Shown here piece by piece: positions 48,560-57,764 of a stretch of 57,859 bases of DNA; the first letter of the stretch is position 1, and each line of letters starts with the position of its first letter. The position numbers and the translations under genes were made by a program. Under the pieces are notes generated by a model, which made no database searches, was not told the DNA's origin, and saw nothing but the letters and a program-made list of their open reading frames with translations. This DNA is from Chitinispirillales bacterium (GTDB taxonomy: Bacteria > Fibrobacterota > Chitinivibrionia > Chitinivibrionales > Chitinispirillaceae), in assembly GCA_031254105.1 (NCBI GenBank), contig JAIRVB010000015.1, forward strand, positions 1 through 57,859, read 5' to 3'.

Positions 48560-48744
48560 GCGCTGCTATAGCAACTTAATCTTTTTTAGTCAGCAAACCA
48601 TAATAAAGAGGCATATTTTCAAAATAAAAGCAGATTATGTTTTGTGTTTTATGGACTACAAAAAGTGAAATTACCGCATCACATTTACGGCCCCGATATC
48701 AAGTCAGCAAAATAAGGATCTTCTCTCCATATGAGCTACGAGTT

Positions 48745-51429
48745 CTAAATCTTCCCCAAAGAACTCCCCAAAACCCACCCGCTCGCCCCATTGGGCAGAC
48801 TCACAAGACACCACTCTCCATCGTTCTTACGGATTTGAAGCTTCGTTCCCTCGTGCGCTGTAAAGAGTGTTTGGGTGCCCATCGGTTGATTTTTAGCGTC
48901 AAGGCTTGGACTGAGGATTATCGCGTATTGACGGCTTTCAAGAGCGTAGATTTTGTAGCCCGCTGAGATGCCTGTTGCAAGTATGAGAATTGTACAGAGC
49001 GTTGCGCCATAGGCAAACCACAGACGGTTTAAACCTGATTTAAACAGTATTCCTGCGCCAAACAGGGCAAGTATCAGCGTCAGTAAGAATAGTAAAACAA
49101 GCTGGCTTTGGAGAGGCAGAAGCGTATGAATATTATAGAATACGGCGGTGAGAAAATCGGATTCGGCACGCTCCTCCGAACGGTCAACGATGATTGTTTT
49201 TATGAAGCGGATATTGGCTTGTATGTCTGCGTCTTTGGGGGAGAGGAGCGCGGCTTTTTCATAGTAAAGACGGCTGAGGCCGGGCTTTCTGAGTCTGTGA
49301 AAGGTGTTTCCCAGATTATAAAACACGACACTGCTGCTTATTCCCGCGTCAACAATTTTTGAGTAATAAGTTTGCGCGCTGTCATAAGAGCCGGCAGCGT
49401 AAAATTCGTTTGCTTTTTCAAACCAGGCTTGAGGGTTTTGCGGTGATAATAAAGATGCTGTTTCTTCCGTATTTTCCGCGTTGTTAAGCTCGCTTTTTAT
49501 TTCAAAAGCGCTGTCTGTTTCTGTGTTCGCAAAAGATGGAATAACAAGCGCGGAGACAATTAACAATACGGAGGCTGCTGCGGTTGCCGGCGATGATCTC
49601 TCTTTTTGCACACTTTTCTCCATGCTTGTGAGGAACGCGGCTGTTTTAGCGGTAAGCTCGCTTTTACCCTGAGTGTTAAAGGTTTTGCCGCCGAACCTGT
49701 ATTCATCAATGTTTTCTATCAGTGAAGCGAGTCCGGTTGCGGTATGTTCATCAATGTTACGGGAGAGAAGTTCCGCTTTGAGTTCTTCAAGAGTCCGGCC
49801 CGTGGCTGGAAACGCGAACTTGTGAGATATATATTTCTCAATTGTAAGCGCCACCTTGCCTAAGAATTCGCTGTCAGGCTTAACAACGGTTTCTTTGTTG
49901 ATTTTGTTAAGTTCCCGCAGAGCGGTGGAGAGCGCTTTCTGACGCATATTTTTAAACTGGTTTTTGCCGCTTTGCTTTGAGTGTAATTTGTAAATCACCA
50001 CGAACAAAAATAACAAAAACGGCAGAGGGAAGAGCAGATACCAGTATGGGTCGCGGTAGGGCCGTACAGACTGGTTACAAATTTTTGGCGTTGATTTTAT
50101 ATAGCGGATATCATGCCCTACCATTTGAATCTCATCTTGCGTCAGGTATCTGGTTTGCTCTCTTGAACCGCCTTTACCGGGGGTAACATTTACAGTTAAC
50201 TGATTTGAGCGCGCGGTTTTGTAAGTACCGCTTTCCGGGTCAAGATATGGGTAGGTAATTGGCCCAATGTTTAAAGCCCCTTCAGTTTTAGGTATTATCA
50301 GATAGCGGTAAGTTTTTCTGGTTGAAAACCCATCCGCCGCCGTATCTGTGACAGATTGACGTTCGGGAGTAAAGATGTCGCAATCCTTAAGATCAGGTAG
50401 AACTGGATCGCCGATGTTTGAGGGGCGTGTATTGCCCCGCAGAGTGATTCTTAAGGTTAGCGCTTCTCCCGCGGCAACGTTCTGCGGCTCTACAGACGCG
50501 TTGAGTGAAAATTTTCCCACAGATCCGTTAAAATTAGCAGGCGTATTTTGCGGAAGCGGTTTTACAGTTACATTGAATGGAGCGGTATGAGTTGTCTGAC
50601 GCACAGCCTGATGCTGGGAGCCGCCAAAGAAATCATCAAAAAAATCATTAAAAAACGGATTAACCCGGCGCTGCCCGGTCTGGCGTATCTCATCATATTC
50701 AAAAGCGATTGATGGTATGGAGTAAGTTCCGGCGGTGAGCGCAAAGATCGAAAATTTTAAAGTAAATGTGTTGTATATCTCGCCGTTTATTCGTTCCTGA
50801 CCCTGCGTGATGCTATTTGTAAATAAACGGTTGAGAGAAAACTCCTTGCCGAAAGATTTTTCAATCTGCTCTATGGCGCTCATGTATCCGCGCTGAGTTT
50901 GAATGGGAGTATTATTTTTTTGAGCGATTTTTAATGTAAGCAGCGCCTGCTCACCGGGAAAAAGTGAGCGTTTTGAGAGGTGAAGCGAAGCGGTTATATC
51001 GGCGTTTTTCACAGGTTCGCTGCTCACTCTGAAGTCAACCGGCTGCGTGCTGTAGTCGGTTCCGTCAATATTAACGCTCAAAGCGGGGAAGGTAAAACGG
51101 CCTTCAGCTTTTGGACGTATCGTATAGTTAAACCGGTAAGTTATTACACGGGTTTGCGTAATAGCGCCGTTTATATTTTGAATTTGATGTGACTGTGACT
51201 GTGAGCTGTTTACATTTAAAAGATCAAACATCTCGTTTTGCGGCGGCGCAGGTACGGCGGAGGCGTTTATCGGTTTTGGCGTTGTGAGCGTAGCGACAAG
51301 AACAGCCTGTTCGCCGTTTGTAATAACAGTTCTTTCTGTATTAATGGCAAAACTGACCTGTGACGCGGATGCGGGCGTCAACGCGGCTGATAAAAAAAGC
51401 AGAAAAATACAAATGGTAATATGTTTCAC
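48745..51429 (-). CDS. BatD-BatE fusion protein (oxygen-tolerance type, TPR and SH3)
   Basis: 894 aa, last gene of the Bat operon. Residues 1-~430 are a secreted BatD-type protein: signal peptide (ITICIFLLFLSAALTPASAS) and repeated Ig-like domains (VLVATLTTPKPINASAVPAP, AGEALTLRITLRGN). A membrane helix follows (YWYLLFPLPFLLFLFVVIYK, about 450). At about residue 605 an internal MEKSVQKERSSPATAA leads into a second signal-like helix (ASVLLIVSALVIPSFANTET). After it come TPRs (ANEFYAAGSYDSAQTYYSKI, VFYNLGNTFHRLRKPGLSRL), two membrane helices and an SH3 domain (AHEGTKLQIRKNDGEWCLVS, GASGWVLGSSLG), the layout of BatE. So batD and batE appear joined in one frame. Bat proteins affect aerotolerance or cell fitness in Bacteroides and Leptospira, with unsettled biochemistry. 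Confidence 0.82.
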   Translation of the reverse strand: MKHITICIFLLFLSAALTPASASQVSFAINTERTVITNGEQAVLVATLTTPKPINASAVPAPPQNEMFDLLNVNSSQSQSHQIQNINGAITQTRVITYRFNYTIRPKAEGRFTFPALSVNIDGTDYSTQPVDFRVSSEPVKNADITASLHLSKRSLFPGEQALLTLKIAQKNNTPIQTQRGYMSAIEQIEKSFGKEFSLNRLFTNSITQGQERINGEIYNTFTLKFSIFALTAGTYSIPSIAFEYDEIRQTGQRRVNPFFNDFFDDFFGGSQHQAVRQTTHTAPFNVTVKPLPQNTPANFNGSVGKFSLNASVEPQNVAAGEALTLRITLRGNTRPSNIGDPVLPDLKDCDIFTPERQSVTDTAADGFSTRKTYRYLIIPKTEGALNIGPITYPYLDPESGTYKTARSNQLTVNVTPGKGGSREQTRYLTQDEIQMVGHDIRYIKSTPKICNQSVRPYRDPYWYLLFPLPFLLFLFVVIYKLHSKQSGKNQFKNMRQKALSTALRELNKINKETVVKPDSEFLGKVALTIEKYISHKFAFPATGRTLEELKAELLSRNIDEHTATGLASLIENIDEYRFGGKTFNTQGKSELTAKTAAFLTSMEKSVQKERSSPATAAASVLLIVSALVIPSFANTETDSAFEIKSELNNAENTEETASLLSPQNPQAWFEKANEFYAAGSYDSAQTYYSKIVDAGISSSVVFYNLGNTFHRLRKPGLSRLYYEKAALLSPKDADIQANIRFIKTIIVDRSEERAESDFLTAVFYNIHTLLPLQSQLVLLFLLTLILALFGAGILFKSGLNRLWFAYGATLCTILILATGISAGYKIYALESRQYAIILSPSLDAKNQPMGTQTLFTAHEGTKLQIRKNDGEWCLVSLPNGASGWVLGSSLGKI

Positions 51430-51453
51430 GTTTGTTTCTCCTTACCCATATAT

Positions 51454-52278
51454 CTACCAGTCTTTCTCCGGCTGCCGTACTTTGCCTCTTTTAAATTGGG
51501 GTTTGCTGAGCGTGTCGGCGTCATCGGCGTAAAGCTCAATCAGCCTCTCAGCCTCCTCTTTTTTCATATCCTGCTCAGTCTGCTCCTGCCCATTTTGTTC
51601 CTGCTGATTTTGTTCCTGCTGATTTTCTTTATCCTGATTTTCTTTATCCTGATTTTGCTGCTCTTTGTCATCTTTATTTTGTTGATCATTATTTTTTTCA
51701 TCCCGATTATCGTTCTTATCACCCTGCTTATTATCTTGATTCTTATCCTGCTCATCCTTTTTATCGTTTTTTTCATCCTGATCCTGGTTTTCAAGCAGAT
51801 CAACCTTTTGATGAGCAAGCTGCAGGTTCCATTTCGCGTCAGCGTCATTTGGCCTGAGCTTAAGGGTTTGGATATAGTTTTCGACGGCTTGCGAATATTT
51901 CTCCCGTGCGCCGGGATCACCGGAAGTTTCAAACTGCTGTCCCTGGCCGTAGAGAATGTTGCCCAAATTATAGTGCGCGTCCGCGAGTGTATTTTTATCT
52001 GTTTGTGAAAGAGAGCCAAGATAAGAGTTTTCAGCTTCTTCCATATTTTTTAGCCTGTAAAGCGTTGACCCTCTGTTCATTTTTAACTTATTATCTGATG
52101 GATCGAGCAGAAGCGCGTCTTCGTATAATTTGAGCGCCTCTTCATATTTACCCTGACCATATAATCTGTTTGCTTTTTTATTCAGTTTTCTCACTTCATC
52201 CGCGCATATAGGCGCAAAGAGCGCAAGTACGGTAATAAGGCAAAGGGCTTTCCTTAACAAAAGAACAGCTGTTGTCAT
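51454..52278 (-). CDS. BatC-like TPR protein with acidic/amide-rich tail
   Basis: 274 aa. Signal peptide (LLRKALCLITVLALFAPICA) then TPR repeats: KLNKKANRLYGQGKYEEALK, LYEDALLLDPSDNKLKMNRG, and a third around LADAHYNLGNILYGQGQQFE, with a TPR-like AVENYIQTLKLRPNDADAKW. From about residue 178 to 255 the chain is an almost pure mix of D, E, K, N and Q (for example NQDNKQGDKNDNRDEKNN), probably disordered and encoded by imperfect repeats. BatC proteins of this type occur after VWA proteins. Its ATG overlaps the stop of the upstream batB-like gene (TAATG). Confidence 0.82.
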   Translation of the reverse strand: MTTAVLLLRKALCLITVLALFAPICADEVRKLNKKANRLYGQGKYEEALKLYEDALLLDPSDNKLKMNRGSTLYRLKNMEEAENSYLGSLSQTDKNTLADAHYNLGNILYGQGQQFETSGDPGAREKYSQAVENYIQTLKLRPNDADAKWNLQLAHQKVDLLENQDQDEKNDKKDEQDKNQDNKQGDKNDNRDEKNNDQQNKDDKEQQNQDKENQDKENQQEQNQQEQNGQEQTEQDMKKEEAERLIELYADDADTLSKPQFKRGKVRQPEKDW

Positions 52279-53303
52279 TATTCAAACCTGCCTTTCCAAA
52301 CCTCTTTTTTTCGTGCCCGCTCTGAGATAAAAAATTCGATAAGGATAAAAATAAGCGCGATTAGCAGAAAAATCTGATATTGCTCTTCATGGACAACAGC
52401 TTTTGTCATCCCAAACTCAGTTTTTTCCATGCGTGAAATCTCATTGTAGATTCTTGTGAGGTCAAGGTTTGTACCTGCGTGAAAATATTTACCGTTTGTT
52501 TCAAGGGCGATTTTTTCAAGCGTAACCGGGTTGAGCCGCGTCATCACTAAATTTCCGGCTTTATCCTTTTTGTACACCACATTATTTGTACCCCGGTTCA
52601 TCGGTATAGGTACGCCCGTTTCCGATCCGATTCCTATAGTGTAGATGATGATCCCCTCTTTAGCCGCTTGCTTAGCCGCGTCTGTCACATTGCCTTCGTG
52701 ATCTTCTCCGTCAGAGAGGATAATAAGTACTTTGCGCTTACGGCTTGTGCCGCCGTCAAGAGCCTTTGCCGCCTGCTTTATAACATCGCCCAGCGCGGTT
52801 CCCTGCGTTTGAACCCAATCGGTGCTTACAGATTGAAGCATAAGCTGCGCGGCCGCGTGGTCGAGAGTCAGCGGACACTGCACAAAACTCTCTCCCGCAA
52901 ATATAATAAGTCCGATACGATCGCCTTTTAACAGATTTATAAATTTGCGTATCTCAAGTTTCGCGCGTTCTATTCTGTTTGGGGCCAGGTCCTGAGCAAG
53001 CATACTGTGAGAAATGTCAAGAGCTATCATAATATCAACGCCTTTACGCTCAACCATCTCCATCTTTACGCCAAATTTAGGCCGCGCCAACGCGAAAACG
53101 ATAAACAGAAAAAACAGGCAGAAAAAAGTACTTTTAAGTATATAGCGGGACGGGCCCGCTGACGCGCTCAGTTTTTTAATTAACGAATCAGAAGCAAAAA
53201 GAGCAAGCGCGGCAAGCTTTCTTCTATACGCAATGAGAAAAAACACCGCCAAGAGAGGAAGCAGTAAAAGTAAGCTAAAAAATTCAGGGTTGCCAAATCT
53301 CAT
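52278..53303 (-). CDS. BatB-like VWA protein
   Basis: 341 aa. Two N-terminal hydrophobic segments (FFSLLLLLPLLAVFFLIAYR, STFFCLFFLFIVFALARPKF) anchor a periplasmic or cytoplasmic-face von Willebrand A domain. The metal-ion-dependent adhesion site DISHSM is followed by the loop GIELIIFAGES-like (RIGLIIFAGESFVQCPLTLD) and LIILSDGEDHEGN. The C-terminus has another helix (IFLLIALIFILIEFFISERA). VWA MIDAS motifs bind Mg and mediate protein contacts. It lies 17 bp downstream of batA and overlaps batC by one base. Confidence 0.88.
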   Translation of the reverse strand: MRFGNPEFFSLLLLLPLLAVFFLIAYRRKLAALALFASDSLIKKLSASAGPSRYILKSTFFCLFFLFIVFALARPKFGVKMEMVERKGVDIMIALDISHSMLAQDLAPNRIERAKLEIRKFINLLKGDRIGLIIFAGESFVQCPLTLDHAAAQLMLQSVSTDWVQTQGTALGDVIKQAAKALDGGTSRKRKVLIILSDGEDHEGNVTDAAKQAAKEGIIIYTIGIGSETGVPIPMNRGTNNVVYKKDKAGNLVMTRLNPVTLEKIALETNGKYFHAGTNLDLTRIYNEISRMEKTEFGMTKAVVHEEQYQIFLLIALIFILIEFFISERARKKEVWKGRFE

Positions 53304-53320
53304 CGGTTATGGCCTTATCC

Positions 53321-54325
53321 TCAAGGTATTCGTCTGAAGACGGTTTTTTGGAGCAGCGTCTCTGCCATTAATATAAAAAAACCTACCCACAGCCACATGT
53401 AAAAATACTCCGACCAGGAGACATGGCTTATGGACTTTATTTCGGTTTTTTCTAATTTGTTTATCTCATCGTAAATCTCTTTGAGCGCTTCCGAGTTTTG
53501 CGCCCTGAAAAAAGTTCCGCCTGTAAGCGTAGCAATTGCCTTAAGCTCTTTTTCATCAAGATCAGAATCCATCATCTGCGTTCTCTGTTGTTTTTGTCCG
53601 GTGAGCGGATTGACCACTTCTACCGGAAACGGCACTTTACCCTCTTTACCTACTCCGATTGTATAGATGCGCATGTCAAGCTCAGCCGCCGCTTTTGCCG
53701 CGCTTAACGGAGGAATGTCGCCCGCGTTATTCGCTCCGTCAGTAAGAAGAACGATAACTTTGCTTTTGGCAGGAGAATCTTTCAGACGGTTTGCCGCGGT
53801 GGCGATCGCGGTCCCAATGGCAGTCCGGTTTGAAAAATCTGTGAAGTCTGCATCGTCTATCATTTGCAGAAGAACGCCATAATCGTTTGTTAGCGGACAA
53901 CGGGTATAGGCGCGGGCGGCAAACAGCACAAGACCGATCCGGTCGTGTTCGCGTTTTTGTACAAAATCTTTCATACTCCGCTTGGCGACCGCGAGACGGT
54001 TATCAGGCTTAAAGTCAAGAGCTTTCATACTTTCAGATATATCAAGAATAAGCATAATGTCCACACCTTCGGTGGTTACCTCAACTTCGGTATGCTGTTT
54101 TTGAGGACGGGCCAGCGCGACAACAAGAAAACCAAATCCAACGATACGCATGACAGGCAAAATGTGACGAAGTTTAAGCCAGGGTGATACTGGGAGTTTT
54201 TTTAGTATAGACAAATCAGAAAAACGCACGGTTACCTTAGTTTTGCGTTCCCTCAATATGTAAAGCCAGATCATAGGGATGCAAAACAAAAGTAATAGAA
54301 AAAAGTGCGGATTTTTGAAAGTCAT
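53321..54325 (-). CDS. BatA-like VWA protein
   Basis: 334 aa. Same architecture as its neighbour: N-terminal helices (FFLLLLFCIPMIWLYILRER, HILPVMRIVGFGFLVVALAR), VWA domain with MIDAS DISESM, RIGLVLFAARAYTRCPLTND, VIVLLTDGANNAGDIPPLSA, and a C-terminal helix (YFYMWLWVGFFILMAETLLQ). The pair BatA/BatB probably arose by duplication. It precedes batB by 17 bp, and the DUF4381-like gene lies 67 bp upstream. Confidence 0.88.
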   Translation of the reverse strand: MTFKNPHFFLLLLFCIPMIWLYILRERKTKVTVRFSDLSILKKLPVSPWLKLRHILPVMRIVGFGFLVVALARPQKQHTEVEVTTEGVDIMLILDISESMKALDFKPDNRLAVAKRSMKDFVQKREHDRIGLVLFAARAYTRCPLTNDYGVLLQMIDDADFTDFSNRTAIGTAIATAANRLKDSPAKSKVIVLLTDGANNAGDIPPLSAAKAAAELDMRIYTIGVGKEGKVPFPVEVVNPLTGQKQQRTQMMDSDLDEKELKAIATLTGGTFFRAQNSEALKEIYDEINKLEKTEIKSISHVSWSEYFYMWLWVGFFILMAETLLQKTVFRRIP

Positions 54326-54392
54326 TAAGTACTCTCCGTTTTTGTTTCTATTGCGGATATTTCAGACAGAGGTTTGATCATTTCTAAAAAAA

Positions 54393-55379
54393 TCATGAAA
54401 CGCGCTCCGTTTTTTCCGAAGATTCAGCTTTTACCTGTTGTGTTTCAGTGACTTCCGGCATCGGTCTGGTCGCTTCTAAAAACTTTCTGACCTCTTTGGC
54501 GAATCTCTCAAGAGTCTGCGAATCCGGAAGCCAGCGGGCGAATTTGACAGGATCGCTTGTTCGGAAAAACCATTCAGCGTTAAGGCGCAGCTCTTTACTG
54601 ACAGTTGACGATTCAAGCCATGAAACAATCTCATCTGTCGTAAGTTCAGGCGCGTTTGTGTCAAACCTGCGTCCAATATATCTTTTAAAAATTTCCGAAA
54701 GCTCAAATACATACTCTTTTATAAAACCCTGCTGCAAAAGCTTTTTCTCTTCAAGTATCGTGATAGCTTCAATCGCCTCTTCATATGGCGGTTTTTGAGG
54801 GATCACAGGAACAGCGGCAGTTTTGCTTTTTACGAACTTCTTATAAATGTAGAAAACCGCCGCGGCTATCAACGTAATAATAATCAGCCAGAGCCACCAC
54901 GCGCTTGCGCGTCCTGTAGTTTGCTGATTTTTCAGGTCGCGTATTGCCAGCTCTTCGCCATCTTCAATTTGCGGAAGAACGGATATTATGTTGATTGGTA
55001 TCGCCTGTGAAGCGAGAGTATCAACTAACGAATCTTTGCTTATTAAGAATGATACGGGGGGAATTGTGCAGTTCTGTGGTTTGTAAATAGCAAGAGTGTA
55101 GCGGTAGAGTGTTGTATCGTAATCTTTGCCAACTTTAGTTTCAGCGTGATAATCCCGAACAGCAAAGTTTCCAAATCCGCCGTCTGTCTGCGGAGCGGTC
55201 ACCTGAACATCCTTTGGTGTCTGCACCGTAATATTGAGAGTTATCTCATCCCCAACAGTAACGCTGTCCGGAACAGCGGAGGCGGATATCACCTGAGCCT
55301 GAGCATAGGAAGTAAAATTCACCGCAAACAGCGCAAGCGCGGCACAGTGGATTATTTGATAGACAGTTTTATATTTCAT
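54393..55379 (-). CDS. DUF4381-like membrane protein of the Bat operon
   Basis: 328 aa. Signal peptide (IIHCAALALFAVNFTSYAQA), an Ig-like BatD-type domain (SASAVPDSVTVGDEITLNIT, TLYRYTLAIYKPQNCTIPPV, SFLISKD), a membrane helix (AWWLWLIIITLIAAAVFYIY, about 160-179) and a cytoplasmic helical part (PYEEAIEAITILEEKKLLQQ, YVFELSEIFKRYIGRRFDTN, LTTDEIVSWLESS) of the DUF4381 type. First gene of the Bat operon in view. The usual MoxR ATPase and DUF58 genes do not precede it: the next 147 bp hold only phrase repeats. Confidence 0.8.
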   Translation of the reverse strand: MKYKTVYQIIHCAALALFAVNFTSYAQAQVISASAVPDSVTVGDEITLNITVQTPKDVQVTAPQTDGGFGNFAVRDYHAETKVGKDYDTTLYRYTLAIYKPQNCTIPPVSFLISKDSLVDTLASQAIPINIISVLPQIEDGEELAIRDLKNQQTTGRASAWWLWLIIITLIAAAVFYIYKKFVKSKTAAVPVIPQKPPYEEAIEAITILEEKKLLQQGFIKEYVFELSEIFKRYIGRRFDTNAPELTTDEIVSWLESSTVSKELRLNAEWFFRTSDPVKFARWLPDSQTLERFAKEVRKFLEATRPMPEVTETQQVKAESSEKTERVS

Positions 55380-55386
55380 AGTTAAG

Positions 55387-55500
55387 TTCAGTTTCCAGTT
55401 TCCAGTTAAAACAAACGGCCGCCCTAAAGATCACCCTTTGGCAGGAAAGAGACGAAATAAAGACCAGTCCTAAAAAATTGGTAACTGATAACTGGAAACT
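55387..55500. repeat. Inverted TTTCCAGTT phrase repeats
   Basis: TTCAGTTTCCAGTTTCCAGT (55387-55406) and GTAACTGATAACTGGAAACT (55481-55500) face each other across ~75 bp of filler. This stretch occupies the gap between the DUF4381-like and DUF554 genes. Confidence 0.55.
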
Positions 55501-55526
55501 AAATTACGTCCATACCCCAAAATTAT

Positions 55527-56255
55527 TTACAACCACCCAAACCGCACATTCAAAAGCGTCAGGAGCGCGATAACAAAAACTGACGGCAGCAGATTTACGG
55601 CGTTTATGTTTTTTATTTTAAGCATGTTTATACCTATTGCGGCAATCAGCACCCCTCCAACGGAGCTTACTTCTGTAATGACTGCGTTAAGTTCCGCGGC
55701 GTTGAGAAACGATGTGATAAACTTAGCGCAAAGCGCAATTGTTCCCTGATAAGTCAGCAGCGGCAGCGATGAAAATATAACCCCCAGACCAAGCGTAGAC
55801 GCAAACACAACCGATGATATTCCGTCAAGCATCGATTTTGTGTAAAGTATAGTATGGTCATTACGCAGACCGCTTTCAATTGCTCCAAGGATCGCCATCG
55901 CGCCTACGCAAAAAACCAAAGTTGCGGTAGCAAACCCTTCCGCTATAGAATCTTTGCTCTGCTTTTGAGGTGAGATTCTTTTTACCGCTCTCTCAAGACG
56001 CTCTCCGGCTGCTTGAAGCAGCATATCAATTTTGAGTATCTCTCCAATAAAACCGCCGGTTACAAGACTAATGATAATTAAAAGATGATTATCCGCTTTG
56101 AGCCCCATTGAGAACCCCAAAAACACAACAGCCAATCCAAGCCCCTGCATAATGACAGTCCGCATACTTCCGGACATGCGGGGTAAAACCATTCCCAAAA
56201 AACTTCCAAGTACAATTGCCAAGGCGTTAACGATTGTTCCCCAAAGCGGTTCCAT
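55527..56255 (-). CDS. DUF554 family membrane protein
   Basis: 242-aa polytopic inner-membrane protein. Segments include GTIVNALAIVLGSFLGMVLP, GLGLAVVFLGFSMGLKADNH, LLIIISLVTGGFIGEILKID, FATATLVFCVGAMAILGAIE and GGVLIAAIGINMLKIKNINA. These match the DUF554 family (YdfK/YqgA-like), thought to be transporters but uncharacterised. Two halves of similar pattern suggest an internal duplication. It is monocistronic; no clear promoter is seen. Confidence 0.9.
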   Translation of the reverse strand: MEPLWGTIVNALAIVLGSFLGMVLPRMSGSMRTVIMQGLGLAVVFLGFSMGLKADNHLLIIISLVTGGFIGEILKIDMLLQAAGERLERAVKRISPQKQSKDSIAEGFATATLVFCVGAMAILGAIESGLRNDHTILYTKSMLDGISSVVFASTLGLGVIFSSLPLLTYQGTIALCAKFITSFLNAAELNAVITEVSSVGGVLIAAIGINMLKIKNINAVNLLPSVFVIALLTLLNVRFGWL

Positions 56256-56457
56256 AAATAAAATGCCGTTCTATTCAAAAGCTTACGTGTTCTTTTCGCA
56301 TCTGCGAAAAATAATATCTGCCATTTTGAGATTTTGAAAATTATTATGTCAATAATCGTAATTTTATGCAAGGTAACTCTAATTAAAAACAGGATAAGCG
56401 AGCACGTAAATAATCTCTGCTTTTGCTGATCAATCCGGAAAGAAATTAAATGTCCGA

Positions 56458-56580
56458 GTACAGAAATAAAAATTAAGACATGTTAGATCTTTTGTATTAT
56501 TAAGTATTTTCTATTTTTGCAGTTGTTTGTTTTTAGTTGATTGAAAGATATATTTACAGAAAAAATTTACAGGCTCAGAT
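56458..56580. repeat. MITE-like element, family B copy 3 (diverged)
   Basis: CAGAAATAAAAATTAAGACA...CTATTTTTGCAG followed by GTTGATTGAAAGATATATTT and ACAGGCTC. The flank matches 14155-14200 while the inner part is inverted relative to it. The gap 56256-56909 (654 bp) holds this copy and the family-A copy at 56638 and no gene. Confidence 0.55.
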
Positions 56581-56637
56581 AAGCCATGCGCGGTAAAAAT
56601 GTTGACCTCCCTCGGAACTTTTGAGGATGTGAAAGAA

Positions 56638-56758
56638 TATAGTCATTTAACTTGAAAAAGTTTTATTAATGCAGAAATAGATGTTCAAATCCAGAAATGA
56701 GGTGATCAGATCTTTTATTTTTGCATTCGGACATCTATTTTAAAGTTGAATTATTATA
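56638..56758 (+). mobile_element. MITE, family A copy 2
   Basis: TATAGTCATTTAACTTGAAA at the left and AAAGTTGAATTATTATA at the right are inverted matches. Internal blocks ATGTTCAAATCCAGAAATGA and GGTGATCAGATCTTTTATTT correspond to blocks of the copy at 39158, partly rearranged. Size 121 bp. Confidence 0.75.
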
Positions 56759-56909
56759 TATCTCAAACAAAAAGAGTGAACCATAAGTATTGGAATTAAA
56801 CAAAATAAAAAACAACTTGCATGCTGTTCATTCGCGCAGTATATTTGATATATAGTTTGCATAATATATTGAAACCCAAGAATAGTGTAAAATTTTACTG
56901 GAGGTACAA

Positions 56910-57548
56910 ATGGCAAATGTAAAAGATTATAAAAAAGAATATAAGAATATATATTTACCCAAGACCGAACCAGCCATTATAGATGTTCCGGAAATACAAT
57001 TCGTTGCCGTGGAAGGCAGGGGCAACCCCAATGACAAGGATGGGGAGTATCAAAACGCTTTAGAAGTGTTGTATGGAATTCAATACACAATAAAAATGAG
57101 TAAAAAGGGAAATTGTATACCTGCGGGCTATTTTGATTACGTTGTCCCCCCTTTAGAGGGTTTATGGTGGCTTGATAATAATGAGGAATTTTCTCTGCAG
57201 GACAAATCAGAGTATTCTTGGATTTCGCTGATACGGCTGCCGGAATTTGTCGATGAACAATTGTTCATCTGGGCTTGTAACGAAGTTTCAAGAAAGAAAA
57301 GCATTGAAACAAAAAACGCAAAATACATAAAATTCAATGAAGGACTATGTGTACAGTGCATGCATATCGGCCCATATGATGATGAACCTAAAACACTAAA
57401 AAAAATGGATGATTTTATCAGTGAAAATAATTTAGAAAAAGATATAAATGAGACAAGAAGACATCATGAAATATATTTACTGAATCCTCAAAAAACGGAA
57501 AGCGCAAAACTTAAGACAGTATTAAGAATACCGGTAAGAAAGAAATAA
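56910..57548 (+). CDS. GyrI-like small-molecule-binding protein
   Basis: 212-aa single-domain protein of the GyrI-like (SOUL/SRPBCC-like BTR) superfamily. MANVKDYKKEYKNIYLPKTE, VPEIQFVAVEGRGNPNDKDG, EYQNALEVLYGIQYTIKMSK, VVPPLEGLWW and CVQCMHIGPYDDEPKTLKKM are the family landmarks. Such proteins bind hydrophobic or toxic small molecules, and some hydrolyse cyclopropanoids; no DNA-binding part is attached. ACTGGAGGTACAA gives a strong ribosome-binding site. It is monocistronic behind a family-A element. Confidence 0.9.
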   Translation: MANVKDYKKEYKNIYLPKTEPAIIDVPEIQFVAVEGRGNPNDKDGEYQNALEVLYGIQYTIKMSKKGNCIPAGYFDYVVPPLEGLWWLDNNEEFSLQDKSEYSWISLIRLPEFVDEQLFIWACNEVSRKKSIETKNAKYIKFNEGLCVQCMHIGPYDDEPKTLKKMDDFISENNLEKDINETRRHHEIYLLNPQKTESAKLKTVLRIPVRKK

Positions 57549-57584
57549 GTGCGCATCATCACATAAAAAAATCTCACCCTCCCC

Positions 57585-57613
57585 TTGACACTGGTGTTCC
57601 AATGTATTATCTT
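57585..57613 (+). promoter_or_regulatory. Sigma-70-like promoter with overlapping dyad
   Basis: TTGACA (57585) and TATCTT (57608) are 17 bases apart. The spacer begins a dyad TTGACAC-TG-GTGTTCCAA, a good operator candidate for a dimeric repressor. The regulated gene would lie to the right. Confidence 0.5.
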
Positions 57614-57735
57614 TAACACCGTCGCATGATTCTCCACATAAGACTCAACGTTGTTTGATAACGTTTCAGGTGGTTGGCTACGACACTTTTTTTGTTAAGA
57701 TTTAGTAATTTTTTTAAGATTTTCAAAAAGAGTAC

Positions 57736-57764
57736 TTGCGTTCTGATTAAAATTGTGTTATATT
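57736..57764 (+). promoter_or_regulatory. Second promoter, TTGCGT-N17-TATATT
   Basis: TTGCGT (57736-57741) and TATATT (57759-57764) with a 17-base spacer, the same boxes as ahead of the candidate small RNA at 15515. Two tandem TAACGGTTRA units (57781-57800) follow. The gene, if any, starts past the window edge. Confidence 0.5.
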
